Source: Streptomyces sp. NRRL WC-3618
GTDB lineage: Bacteria > Actinomycetota > Actinomycetes > Streptomycetales > Streptomycetaceae
NCBI RefSeq assembly: GCF_001280005.1
Contig: NZ_LGDW01000492.1
Coordinates: 1-61,385 of the forward strand
Length of the DNA: 61,385 bases
Reading direction: 5' to 3'
The number at the start of each line of letters is the position of its first letter. Position 1 is the first letter of the stretch. The position numbers and the translations under genes are program-made. A model generated the notes under the pieces. That model worked only from the letters and a program-made list of their open reading frames with translations, was not told where the DNA came from and searched no databases. Shown here piece after piece: positions 53,355-61,385 of this stretch.

Positions 53355-54628
53355 AACCGCGCCTGACCGCGCTGATCGCCGCCGCCCTCGCCGCACCCCT
53401 GCTGGCAGCCCCCGCCCACGCGGCCGAGGCCGGGCCGACGCCCCCACGCACCGGATTCGAGCAGACGAACGGTGCCCGCTGGACCAGCCAGCCCGAGGAA
53501 CAGGACTTCCTCGGCGCCGTCGACCGGGCCAGCGCCCGTGTGACGCTCACCCGCATCGGCACCACCGAGCAGAACCGCCCCCTGCACCTCGTACGCGTCG
53601 GTGAGCGACCCACCACCCGCACCGTGCTGCTCATCTGCAGCCAGCACGGCGACGAGCCGTCCGGCCGCGAGGCCTGTCTCACGACGATCCGCGACCTGGC
53701 GTACGCGAAGGACGCGCGGACGAAGGCGTTCCTGTCGCGCACCACCCTGCTCGTCGTCCCCACCGCCAACCCCGACGGCCGGGCCGCCGACACCAGGGGC
53801 AACAGCGACGGCGTCGACGTCAACCGCGATCATCTGGCCCTGCGGACGGCGGAGGCACGGGCGATGGCGGCGGTCATCCGCGACCACAAGCCCGACGTGG
53901 TCTACGACCTGCACGAGTACGGGGCCACACCCCTGTACTACGACAAGGACCTGTTCGACCTCTGGCCGCGCAACCTCAACACCGACGCGGCCGTGCACAC
54001 CGAGGCGCAGACCCTGTCCCAGACGTACGTACGGCCGGCCGCCCGGAGCGCCGGGTTCACGACCGGCACGTACGGCATCTGGACCGACCCCGTCACCGGT
54101 GACCCGATCCGCCAGGTCGCCGGGGACGGACAGGAACGCATCCTGCGGAACATGTCCGGCGTGAAGCACGCGGTCGGGCTGCTGATCGAGAGCCGGGTCG
54201 AGCCGCTGACGGAGGGGATCCCGGAGCCGGACAACAACCGGCGCCGGGTGAACTCCCAACTCGCCTCCCTGAAAGGGCTGTTCAGCTTCGCCGGGGAGCG
54301 CGGCAGACAGGTCCACGCGGCCACCGGGGCCGCCCGGCTGGCCGGCTACCGGGACACCGGGCCGGTCTACCTCGGCGGCGCGGACAACGACCCGGCCGAA
54401 CCCGCCGAGGTGATCGAGAACCCGCCGTGCGGCTATCGGCTCACGGCGGACCAGTACACGGACGTCGCCGACGAACTGGCCCTGCACGGAGTACGCGTAC
54501 GACCGGACCACGAGGGAACCGGGGCCTACGTCCCGTTGCGCCAGTCGCTACGCGCCCTCGTACCGCTACTGCTGGACGAGCGGGCGCCGTACCACCTGAC
54601 GGCAGGGGAGGCAGTCACGGCCTGCTGA
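53351..54628 (+). CDS. Secreted M14 zinc carboxypeptidase
   Basis: A 425-aa exported metallopeptidase whose ATG overlaps the peptidase stop (ATGA). The signal peptide is [20 protein letters not shown] with cleavage near AHA. Zinc ligands His and Glu lie in [18 protein letters not shown] (HxxE, about 97-100) and the third His in [35 protein letters not shown] and VNRDH form the substrate-binding Asn/Arg region, and the catalytic Glu is probably in [10 protein letters not shown]. Coupled expression with the X-Pro peptidase suggests a two-enzyme system for extracellular peptides. Confidence 0.92.
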   Translation: MKPRLTALIAAALAAPLLAAPAHAAEAGPTPPRTGFEQTNGARWTSQPEEQDFLGAVDRASARVTLTRIGTTEQNRPLHLVRVGERPTTRTVLLICSQHGDEPSGREACLTTIRDLAYAKDARTKAFLSRTTLLVVPTANPDGRAADTRGNSDGVDVNRDHLALRTAEARAMAAVIRDHKPDVVYDLHEYGATPLYYDKDLFDLWPRNLNTDAAVHTEAQTLSQTYVRPAARSAGFTTGTYGIWTDPVTGDPIRQVAGDGQERILRNMSGVKHAVGLLIESRVEPLTEGIPEPDNNRRRVNSQLASLKGLFSFAGERGRQVHAATGAARLAGYRDTGPVYLGGADNDPAEPAEVIENPPCGYRLTADQYTDVADELALHGVRVRPDHEGTGAYVPLRQSLRALVPLLLDERAPYHLTAGEAVTAC

Positions 54629-54699
54629 ACGGGCGAGGCGGGCGGGGCGGGCGGGGCGAATCGGCCCCGCCCGCGCCTCAGTTGGGCGGTAGCCCCGTC

Positions 54700-54742
54700 A
54701 GGGGCGCGGGGAACCGCGCGACCAGCCTCCACCGACCCGCAG
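54700..54742 (-). repeat. Dispersed intergenic repeat, copy 2 (inverted)
   Basis: The minus-strand reading GGTCGGTGGAGGCTGGTCGC, followed by GCGGTTCCCCGCGCCCCT, matches copies 1 and 3 with a few changes. It again lies between convergent genes (carboxypeptidase and D-amino-acid oxidase) and includes a short CCCCGTCAGGGG stem. Confidence 0.75.
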
Positions 54743-54770
54743 CAAACGAACTGCCGGACCAACACACCGC

Positions 54771-55715
54771 CTAGCTCCCGGCAAGCCCCGCCGCGTCCGC
54801 CGCGCACCCCCACGCGACCGTGACACCCGCACCCCCGTGCCCATAGCTGTGCACCAACACCCGCCCGTAAGCGCGCACTTCACGCTCCAGCCGCACCGCC
54901 TCACGAGTGGGCCGCAGCCCGACCCGATGCCCGAGCACCCGCGCCCCGGCGATCTCCGGCCGTACCTCCGCGCACCGCCGGACGATCTCCTGCGCCACCG
55001 CCGGATCGGGCACGAGCGACCACTCGTCCTCGTCGGCCGTGCCGCCCAGGATCAGGCCGCCCGGCTGCGGAAAGAAGTACGTGGTCTTCGCGTCGGTGTG
55101 CCCGACCGCCGTGAACCACGTCGTGATCCCCGGGTTCTCCACGACGACCAGCTGCCCGCGCACGGGACGTACCGCAGGATCGGGCACGAGATCGCGCGCA
55201 CCGAGCCCCGTGCAGTTGACGACGACATCCACCGCGTCGGACGCGAAGGCTTCGGCGAGATCCTTGACGGACCGTTCCTCCACCACACCACCCGCCGTGA
55301 GGAACCGTTCCCGCAGCCACCCCAGATGCACCGGCATGTCGATCAACGGCAGCCGTGCCCGAAGTCCCTCAGCCGTCTCCCGCAGCTCCGGTACCCGCGC
55401 CGCCCACGATCCCAGCTCGTCCAGGCGCGTCCCGGTCTGTACACCCTCGACAAGGCGTACGCCCGTCTTCCCGGGCCGCTCGGCCAACTCCTCGTAGACG
55501 GACAGCGACGCGAGCGCCCATTCCCCGGCGCACGCCTCCGGCTCGATCCGGTACGGCCACCACAGCGCGCCCGCAACCGCCGAGGTGGTCCGCTCGGCGG
55601 GCTCCCGCGCCCACACCCGGACCCGGCGGCCACGCTCGGCCAGCACCACCGCTGTCGTCAGGCCGATGATCCCGCCGCCGACCACGATCACTTCACCACT
55701 CGAACGCGTCTTCAC
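54771..55715 (-). CDS. D-amino-acid oxidase-like flavoprotein
   Basis: A 314-aa FAD enzyme that oxidatively deaminates D-amino acids. The FAD motif EVIVVGGGIIGLTTAVVLAE is at about 8-27. SAVAGALWWPYRIEP contains the family loop near the isoalloxazine, and the C-terminal DAO signature reads VLVHSYGHGGAGVTVAWG (about 287-304). KTTYFFPQPGGLILGGT is the conserved preceding strand. The GTG at 55713-55715 is the start. The length is a little short of eukaryotic DAOs and normal for actinobacteria. Confidence 0.93.
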   Translation of the reverse strand: MKTRSSGEVIVVGGGIIGLTTAVVLAERGRRVRVWAREPAERTTSAVAGALWWPYRIEPEACAGEWALASLSVYEELAERPGKTGVRLVEGVQTGTRLDELGSWAARVPELRETAEGLRARLPLIDMPVHLGWLRERFLTAGGVVEERSVKDLAEAFASDAVDVVVNCTGLGARDLVPDPAVRPVRGQLVVVENPGITTWFTAVGHTDAKTTYFFPQPGGLILGGTADEDEWSLVPDPAVAQEIVRRCAEVRPEIAGARVLGHRVGLRPTREAVRLEREVRAYGRVLVHSYGHGGAGVTVAWGCAADAAGLAGS

Positions 55716-55781
55716 CGGGGGACCGTAGCGGAATATGTCATGCCGTGCTCAGATCGGTCCCAGTCTGGGGATACTCACAGC

Positions 55782-56834
55782 ATGTCTGCCGAGTACGCCA
55801 CCTTCGGCCTGGCACCGGCGATGCGTGCCGGTGGAGTCCTCGCCAACGGTGACTACCAAGTCCACCGGGACTTCCTCGACTTCATCGTCGACGGGCGCCC
55901 CCTCCTCTACCAGCTGTCCGACCTCGACGCGGTCTCGCCGCTCGCCTCCGACGTGCCGCCAGCGATCTTCACCGCCCAGGTCCGCGGCCTGCTCCTGGAG
56001 GCGGACGCACCCCTGGAGGGCGGCCGGTACATCATCTACGGCTGTCCCGAGTGCGCCGACCTGGCGTGCGGCGCCGTCACGGCGGCCATCGAGAGGGACG
56101 GCGACGACTACGTGTGGCGCGACTTCGCCTGGCAGACGGACACCCACGCCGACCTGGAGCTCAACGGCTACCACGGTATCGGGCCCTTCCGCTTCCCCGG
56201 CGCCGAGTACCGGGACGCGCTCACCTCCCTGCTCGACACGGCGGAGGCCGCCGAGGCAGGGGGCTCCGCCGAGTCCGGTGCGGCCCGCCGCCGGGTCCTG
56301 CTGATCGGCGCCCGGGTCGCCGTCCTCGCCAAGCTCGCCGCCGCGCTGCGCACCATCGGCATCGGCGCGGACATCACCCGGGACGCCACGGACGTCCCGG
56401 CCGAGGAACTGCGGGGCTACGGCGCGGTCGCCTTCGGCCGGGCGATCGAGGAGACGGAACGTGCCGCCGTACGCCACTCCTTCGATCGCGCGGGCGTGGA
56501 CGTGGCGTACGTCGACGGTCTCGCCCCGATCGTCCCGCTCCTCGTCGCCCAGATCGAACACGCTCTGGACCGCAGCCCGTTGGAACGGCGCCGGCTCACC
56601 CGCCTGGTCGCCGCCGACGGCGAGGCGGGCATAGAGGTCACCTCGACCTGTCGCGTCCACCTCACCGCGTACCGCCTGGACCGGCTGTACCGTGCCCACA
56701 CCCTCGAGGTCTTCGACGGCATCCTCGAACCTGGTCGGCACCGCATCCCCCTGGACGCGAAGGCGGTCAAAGGGGAGTCGTTCATCGTGGCGCGTACGAC
56801 GGGAACCGTGCTGGTGGAGCCGATGGCCCGGTGA
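55782..56834 (+). CDS. Unknown two-domain protein, Rossmann-like middle
   Basis: A 350-aa protein that I cannot assign. The ATG at 55782 (AEYATFGLAPAMRAGGVL) is chosen because upstream codons are antisense to the oxidase gene. Residues 1-150 form a domain with a CPECADLAC motif (YIIYGCPECADLACGAVTAA), possibly metal-binding, and an acidic/aromatic stretch. Residues about 165-260 look like a Rossmann-type fold (RRRVLLIGARVAVLAKLAAA and the strand YGAVAFGRAIEE), which is why relatives are labelled oxidoreductase. The last 80 residues are beta-rich. It is 48 nt upstream of the second ABC-F gene on the same strand. Confidence 0.82.
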   Translation: MSAEYATFGLAPAMRAGGVLANGDYQVHRDFLDFIVDGRPLLYQLSDLDAVSPLASDVPPAIFTAQVRGLLLEADAPLEGGRYIIYGCPECADLACGAVTAAIERDGDDYVWRDFAWQTDTHADLELNGYHGIGPFRFPGAEYRDALTSLLDTAEAAEAGGSAESGAARRRVLLIGARVAVLAKLAAALRTIGIGADITRDATDVPAEELRGYGAVAFGRAIEETERAAVRHSFDRAGVDVAYVDGLAPIVPLLVAQIEHALDRSPLERRRLTRLVAADGEAGIEVTSTCRVHLTAYRLDRLYRAHTLEVFDGILEPGRHRIPLDAKAVKGESFIVARTTGTVLVEPMAR

Positions 56835-56882
56835 AATCCGGGACGCGAGGCCCCGCCGCCGGGAGTTAGGATCGGCCTCCTG

Positions 56883-58526
56883 ATGACTGCCACTCTCGTC
56901 GCCAAGAACCTCGCCGCCGGCCACGGCGACCGCTCCCTCTTCTCCGGGCTCGACCTCGTCGTCGCGCCCGGAGACGTGATCGGGCTCGTCGGTGCCAACG
57001 GCGCGGGCAAGTCCACGCTGCTCAGGATGCTCGCCGGGCTGCTCCCGCCCGAGGAAGGCGAACTGCGCCTCTCCCCGCCCACCGCGAGCGTCGGCCATCT
57101 CCCGCAGGAGCCGGAACGCCGGGAGGGCGAGACCGTCCGCGAGTTCCTCGCGCGCCGTACGGGCGTGGCCGAGGCCCAGCGGGTGATGGACGAGGCGACC
57201 CAGGCACTGGTGGACGGCACCCCGGGCGCGGACGACGCGTACTCGGTGAGCCTGGAACGCTGGCTCGACCTCGGCGGCGCCGACCTGGACGAACGGGCGG
57301 AGGAGGTGGCCGGCTCCCTCGCCCTGACCGTGGACCTGGACCAGCCGATGACGTCCCTCTCGGGCGGCCAGGCGGCCAGGGCGGGCCTCGCCTCCCTGCT
57401 CCTGTCCCGCTACGACGTCTTCCTCCTCGACGAGCCGACGAACGACCTGGACCTCGACGGCCTCGAACGCCTGGAGCGCTTCGTCAAGGGCCTGCGCGCC
57501 GGCACCCTCGTCGTCAGCCACGACCGCGAGTTCCTCACCCGCACGGTCACCAAGGTCCTCGAACTCGACCTCGCCCAGCAGCAGATCAGGCTGTACGGCG
57601 GCGGCTACGAGGCCTATCTCGAAGAGCGGGACGTCGCCCGCAGGCACGCCCGCGACGACTTCGAGGAGTACGCCGACAAACGCTCCGCGCTCCAGGACCG
57701 GGCCCAGATGCAGCGCGGCTGGATGGACAAGGGCGTCAAGAACGCCCGGCGCAAGGCGAACAACGACAACGACAAGATCGGCCGCAAGTTCCGCAGCGAG
57801 GCCAGCGAGAAGCAGGCCGCGAAGGCCCGCCAGACCCAGCGCATGATCGAACGCCTGGACGTGGTCGAGGAGCCCCGCAAGGAGTGGGAACTGCGCATGG
57901 AGATCGCGGCGGCACCGCGCTCCGGCTCGGTGGTCGCGACCCTGCGGGACGCGGAGGTGCGCCGCGCGGGCTTCACGCTCGGGCCGGTGAGCGTCCAGAT
58001 CGACTGGGCGGACCGTATCGCGGTCACCGGCGCGAACGGCGCCGGAAAGTCGACGCTCCTGGGCGCGCTGCTCGGCCGTGTCCCGCTGGACGCGGGCCAC
58101 GCCATGCTCGGCTCGGGGGTCGTGGTCGGGGAGGTGGACCAGGCCCGCAAGCTGTTCCACGGGCCCGAGGTGCTGCTGGACGCGTTCTGCGAGGCGGTTC
58201 CCGACATGGAACCGGCGGACGTCCGCACGCTCCTGGCCAAGTTCGGCCTGAAGGCGGAGCACGTCCTACGTCCGGCGGCGACCCTGTCCCCGGGCGAGCG
58301 CACCCGCTCGGCGCTGGCGCTGCTCCAGGGCAGGGGCGTCAACCTGCTGGTCCTGGACGAGCCCACCAACCACCTCGACCTCCCGGCCATCGAGCAACTG
58401 GAACAGGCCCTCGACTCCTACGAGGGCACGCTGCTCCTGGTGACCCACGACCGCAGAATGCTGGACGCGGTACAGGTGACACGCCGCTTCGAGGTAGCGG
58501 CCGGCAAGCTGACAGAGCTGGCGTAG
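56883..58526 (+). CDS. ABC-F ribosome-associated ATPase (second copy)
   Basis: A 547-aa ABC-F protein. Module 1 has Walker A GANGAGKSTLLRML (about 38-51) and LSGGQAARAGLASLLLS; module 2 has GANGAGKSTLLGALL and LSPGERTRSALALLQG. The linker (about 250-350) is long and very basic (GWMDKGVKNARRKANNDNDK, EASEKQAAKARQTQRM), unlike that of the ABC-F gene at 39906-41525, so it is a different subfamily. Unlike that gene it has no long leader. It may share a promoter with the unknown protein upstream. Confidence 0.93.
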   Translation: MTATLVAKNLAAGHGDRSLFSGLDLVVAPGDVIGLVGANGAGKSTLLRMLAGLLPPEEGELRLSPPTASVGHLPQEPERREGETVREFLARRTGVAEAQRVMDEATQALVDGTPGADDAYSVSLERWLDLGGADLDERAEEVAGSLALTVDLDQPMTSLSGGQAARAGLASLLLSRYDVFLLDEPTNDLDLDGLERLERFVKGLRAGTLVVSHDREFLTRTVTKVLELDLAQQQIRLYGGGYEAYLEERDVARRHARDDFEEYADKRSALQDRAQMQRGWMDKGVKNARRKANNDNDKIGRKFRSEASEKQAAKARQTQRMIERLDVVEEPRKEWELRMEIAAAPRSGSVVATLRDAEVRRAGFTLGPVSVQIDWADRIAVTGANGAGKSTLLGALLGRVPLDAGHAMLGSGVVVGEVDQARKLFHGPEVLLDAFCEAVPDMEPADVRTLLAKFGLKAEHVLRPAATLSPGERTRSALALLQGRGVNLLVLDEPTNHLDLPAIEQLEQALDSYEGTLLLVTHDRRMLDAVQVTRRFEVAAGKLTELA

Positions 58527-58549
58527 AGGCTGCGCCGGCTTGGCTGTGG

Positions 58550-58590
58550 GTGCGGGCCGGTGGGGGCTGGTCGCGCAGTTCCCCGGGCCG
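58550..58590 (+). repeat. Dispersed intergenic repeat, copy 3
   Basis: GTGCGGGCCGGTGGGGGCTG followed by GTCGCGCAGTTCCCCGGGCC, almost identical to copy 1. It begins 23 nt after the ABC-F stop, between convergent genes. Confidence 0.8.
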
Positions 58591-58706
58591 CTGACGGGGC
58601 CCGCCCCGCTGCGGGCAGTCGTGCCGCTGGGGCGGCTCCCGTCCCACCGAGGCGGCACCCCGGCAACGCCGGGCTGCGCGACCCACCCGCCGTCAGCGTC
58701 AGCCCA

Positions 58707-58731
58707 GGGTGCCCTCATGACAAGGGCACCC
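58707..58731. terminator. Hairpin between convergent ABC-F and tex genes
   Basis: GGGTGCCCT (58707-58715) pairs perfectly with AGGGCACCC (58723-58731) around the loop CATGACA, 11 nt beyond the tex stop. Confidence 0.8.
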
Positions 58732-58742
58732 GGCATCAGTAC

Positions 58743-61136
58743 TCACCTTCGCTTGGGATCCGCCAGGCCCGCCCTCCGCAGCGCATCCGCCATCGCACTG
58801 TTCCCCGGCGCGGGCGCCGCCTGCCGAGACCCCCCGCCGGACCGCCCACCCCCCTGCCCTTGCCCCTGCTGCCGAGGCTGAGGCGGCCGCCCCGCACGCT
58901 GAGGCCGCCCCCCGCCCCCCTGCTGCTGCCCCTCACCGGAGGCCACCGCCTCGTCGTCCAGCCGCAGCGTCAGCGAAATCCGCTTCCGGGGAATGTCGAC
59001 GTCGAGCACCTTCACCTTGACGATGTCGCCGGACTTCACCACGTCATGCGGGTCCTTGACGAACGTCTTCGACATCGCGGACACATGCACCAGCCCGTCC
59101 TGGTGGACGCCGACATCCACGAACGCCCCGAACGCCGCCACGTTCGTGACCACACCCTCCAGCACCATCCCGGAGGACAGGTCGCCGATCTTCTCGACGC
59201 CGTCCTTGAACGTGGCCGTCTTGAAGGCGGGCCGCGGGTCGCGCCCCGGCTTCTCCAGTTCGCGCAGAATGTCGGTGACCGTCGGCAGACCGAACTTCTC
59301 GTCGACGAAGTCATCGGGCCGCAGCGACCGCAGCACCGCCGTGTTCCCGACCAGCGACGCCACCGCGCCGCCCGCCGACTTCACCATCCGCCGCACCACC
59401 GGATACGCCTCCGGGTGCACACTGGACGCGTCCAGCGGATCGTCCCCGCCCCGGATCCGCAGGAACCCCGCACACTGCTCGTACGCCTTGGGCCCGAGCC
59501 GCGCGACACTCTTCAGCTGAGACCGTGAGGTGAATGGACCGTTCGCGTCGCGGTGCGCCACGATGTTCTCCGCGAGCCCGGAGGAGATGCCGGAAACCCG
59601 CGAGAGCAGAGGCGTGGACGCGGTGTTGACGTCCACACCGACACCGTTCACACAGTCCTCCACCACCGCGTCCAGCGACCGCGACAGCTTCACCTCGGAC
59701 AGATCGTGCTGGTACTGCCCGACCCCGATCGACTTCGGATCGATCTTCACCAGCTCGGCCAGCGGGTCCTGCAGCCGCCGGGCGATCGACACCGCGCCGC
59801 GCAGCGACACGTCCATGCCCGGCAGCTCCTGCGAGGCGAACGCCGACGCCGAGTACACCGACGCGCCCGCCTCGGACACCATCACCTTCGTGAGGTTCAA
59901 CTCCGGGTGCTTTTCGATGAGTTCACCGGCCAGTTTGTCCGTCTCGCGGGACGCCGTACCGTTGCCGATGGCGATCAGGTCGACCGAGTGCTCCTTGGCG
60001 AGCCGGGCCAGTTTCGCCACCGCCTCGTCCCACTTGTTCGCCGGTACGTGCGGATGGATCACGTCGGTGGCGACGGCCTTGCCCGTCGCGTCCACGACGG
60101 CCACCTTCACGCCCGTACGGAACCCGGGGTCCAGCCCCAGCGTCGCGCGCGTGCCGGCCGGGGCGGCGAGCAGCAGGTCGCGCAGGTTCGCCGCGAACAC
60201 GTTGACCGCCTCGTCCTCCGCGACCGTACGCAGCCGCAGCCGCACGTCGATGCCGAGGTGCACCAGGATCCGGGTCCGCCAGGCCCAACGCACCGTGTCC
60301 TTCAGCCACTTGTCGCCGGGACGGCCGCGGTCGGCGATGCCGAAACGGTGGGCGATGATCCCCTCGTACGAGGAAGGGCCCTCCGTCGGCTCCTCAGGCT
60401 CCAGGACCAGGTCGAGGACGTCCTCCTTCTCGCCGCGCAGCATCGCGAGGATGCGGTGCGAGGGCAGGGCGGTGAAGGGCTCGGCGAAGTCGAAGTAGTC
60501 GGCGAACTTGGCGCCCGCCTCCTCCTTGCCCTCCTTCACCTTCGCGGCCAGCCGCCCGCGCACCCACATGCGCTCGCGCACCTCGCCGATCAGGTCGGCG
60601 TCCTCCGAGAACCGCTCGGTGAGGATCGCGCGGGCGCCGTCCAGCGCGGCCTGCGGATCGGCGACGCCCTTGTCGGCGTCGACGAAGGCCGCCGCCGCGG
60701 CGAGCGGGTCGACGGACGGGTCCCCGAGCAGCCCCTCGGCCAGCGGAGCGAGGCCGGCCTCGCGCGCGATCTGGGCCTTCGTCCGCCGCTTCGGCTTGAA
60801 CGGCAGGTAGATGTCCTCCAGGCGCGCCTTCGTCTCGGCCCCGCGCAGTTGCGCCTCGACCTCGGGCGTCAGCTTGCCCTGTTCGCGCACCGATTCGAGG
60901 ATCGCGGCCCGCCGCTCCTCCAGCTCCCGCAGATAGCGCAGCCGCTCCTCCAACGTGCGCAGCTGCGCATCGTCGAGCATCTCGGTCGCTTCCTTGCGGT
61001 AGCGGGCGATGAAGGGCACTGTCGAGCCCCCGTCGAGCAACTCGACGGCGGCCCTCACCTGCCGCTCCCGTACGCCGAGCTCCTCGGCGATCCTGCCTTC
61101 GATGGACCCTACTTCGATGGACCCGGGTGTCGTCAC
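58743..61136 (-). CDS. tex: Tex-family RNA-binding transcription accessory protein
   Basis: A 797-aa conserved protein. The GTG at 61134-61136 is taken as start; upstream in-frame codons give no conserved residues. Order: Tex N-terminal helical domain ([20 protein letters not shown]), YqgF/RNase H-like domain (about 330-450, [20 protein letters not shown]), helix-hairpin-helix modules ([20 protein letters not shown]), then the S1 RNA-binding domain (about 650-720, [20 protein letters not shown]). The tail is Gly/Gln/Arg-rich ([13 protein letters not shown]), probably disordered and RNA-binding. Tex aids transcription and RNA turnover. A TCCATCGAAG repeat near the start codes for a duplicated SIE. 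Confidence 0.95.
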   Translation of the reverse strand: MTTPGSIEVGSIEGRIAEELGVRERQVRAAVELLDGGSTVPFIARYRKEATEMLDDAQLRTLEERLRYLRELEERRAAILESVREQGKLTPEVEAQLRGAETKARLEDIYLPFKPKRRTKAQIAREAGLAPLAEGLLGDPSVDPLAAAAAFVDADKGVADPQAALDGARAILTERFSEDADLIGEVRERMWVRGRLAAKVKEGKEEAGAKFADYFDFAEPFTALPSHRILAMLRGEKEDVLDLVLEPEEPTEGPSSYEGIIAHRFGIADRGRPGDKWLKDTVRWAWRTRILVHLGIDVRLRLRTVAEDEAVNVFAANLRDLLLAAPAGTRATLGLDPGFRTGVKVAVVDATGKAVATDVIHPHVPANKWDEAVAKLARLAKEHSVDLIAIGNGTASRETDKLAGELIEKHPELNLTKVMVSEAGASVYSASAFASQELPGMDVSLRGAVSIARRLQDPLAELVKIDPKSIGVGQYQHDLSEVKLSRSLDAVVEDCVNGVGVDVNTASTPLLSRVSGISSGLAENIVAHRDANGPFTSRSQLKSVARLGPKAYEQCAGFLRIRGGDDPLDASSVHPEAYPVVRRMVKSAGGAVASLVGNTAVLRSLRPDDFVDEKFGLPTVTDILRELEKPGRDPRPAFKTATFKDGVEKIGDLSSGMVLEGVVTNVAAFGAFVDVGVHQDGLVHVSAMSKTFVKDPHDVVKSGDIVKVKVLDVDIPRKRISLTLRLDDEAVASGEGQQQGGGGRPQRAGRPPQPRQQGQGQGGGRSGGGSRQAAPAPGNSAMADALRRAGLADPKRR

Positions 61137-61245
61137 GATCCCGTACCGCCTTCTCCACTGAGGTTGCGCGGCAATTGTGGCAGGTGGCACCGACAATCGG
61201 GGTCCAGGGCGCCACACGGCCCGAAAGGGTGCGACGTTTCTAGAT

Positions 61246-61275
61246 AGGTGACACCTGATCGCGGTGGTTGACACC
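61246..61275. repeat. Repeated TGACACC with palindrome near an IS end
   Basis: AGGTGACACCT (61246-61256) is a perfect palindrome, and TGACACC recurs 20 bp later at 61269-61275. Multiple internal terminal repeats of this kind are seen at ends of IS21-type elements, so this may be an IS scar. Confidence 0.3.
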
Positions 61276-61286
61276 AGCGGCTGGGG

Positions 61287-61385
61287 CTAGGGCCTGTGTG
61301 AGGTCGTGATCACCCGGTCGTCGGTATGAGGTCGTTGATCCAGATCATGGAGGCCCTGAGGTGAAGGCCGGCGTCGTAGCTCTCG
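61287..61385 (-). mobile_element. End of an insertion sequence with transposase C terminus
   Basis: The minus strand reads, from the window edge, ESYDAGLHLRASMIWINDLI then PTTG and stop at 61310-61312, in the style of the C-terminal helix of IS5-group transposases. The next bases, GGGCCTGTGTGAGGTCGTGA (61290-61309), look like the terminal inverted repeat, preceded by CTA, which could be a target duplication. The other end lies outside the window, so the family is tentative. Confidence 0.55.

Overview
The window is a 61.4 kb piece of a Streptomyces (or very close relative) chromosome. GC is very high with strong third-position bias. It carries lineage markers: an SsgA-like sporulation protein, a WhiB-family protein, the pcaIJFHGBL operon with a divergent MarR gene (pcaV), a DUF2510 protein, GTG/TTG starts and many 1-4 nt stop/start overlaps. 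From memory, the order pca genes - LigC/LigD-like polymerase - DUF1080 - (small laccase) - LacI - VOC - WhiB - desaturase - ABC-F - ssgD follows the S. coelicolor region around SCO6697-SCO6722. I could not run a comparison.

Layout. 1-217: truncated start of a sensor kinase. 414-4838: two bacterial PH-domain membrane proteins and an MMPL/RND transporter, closed by a 19-bp-stem terminator. 4964-9348: an accessory patch with a 91-aa orphan, a 238-aa orphan and a divergent 570-aa FAD oxidoreductase, followed by the wreck of a phage-type tyrosine integrase and a multiply frameshifted CocE/NonD hydrolase. 9349-12634: molybdate uptake operon modABC plus a di-Mop molybdate-binding protein. 12901-21997: secreted phospholipase C, PAP2 and EamA membrane proteins divergent from a TetR gene with a large operator, a DUF2510 protein, and a LAL-like STAND ATPase lacking a LuxR domain. 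22023-30929: an SDR, the complete protocatechuate branch of the beta-ketoadipate pathway (pcaIJFHGBL), pcaV and an IclR regulator. 31054-34377: DUF3048 lipoprotein, then a head-to-head LigC ligase and LigD-type polymerase pair. 34456-35213: a recombination scar joining a 5'-truncated DUF1080 gene to a small-laccase fragment. 35288-42271: LacI, VOC, WhiB, acyl-ACP desaturase with an iterated operator, DDAH, an ABC-F protein with an apparent leader-peptide attenuator, and ssgD. 42415-46248: BNR-type secreted protein, small basic protein, endonuclease V, small membrane protein and a saccharopine-dehydrogenase-like reductase. 46495-51170: CaiB-type CoA transferase, thiolase and FadB-type protein, a fatty or branched-acid beta-oxidation operon. 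51402-58526: secreted X-Pro dipeptidyl peptidase and M14 carboxypeptidase (overlapping genes), D-amino-acid oxidase-like protein, an unknown two-domain protein and a second ABC-F. 58743-61136: Tex. 61287-61385: the end of an insertion sequence.

The most notable points are the accessory three-gene FAD cluster beside a dead integrase, the laccase/DUF1080 scar, the leader peptide and four-segment RNA upstream of the ABC-F gene, an anomalous homopolymer tract inside pcaI (probably a sequence error), the TetR and desaturase operators, and the pca promoter with its operator between -35 and -10. No tRNA, rRNA or CRISPR array was seen.
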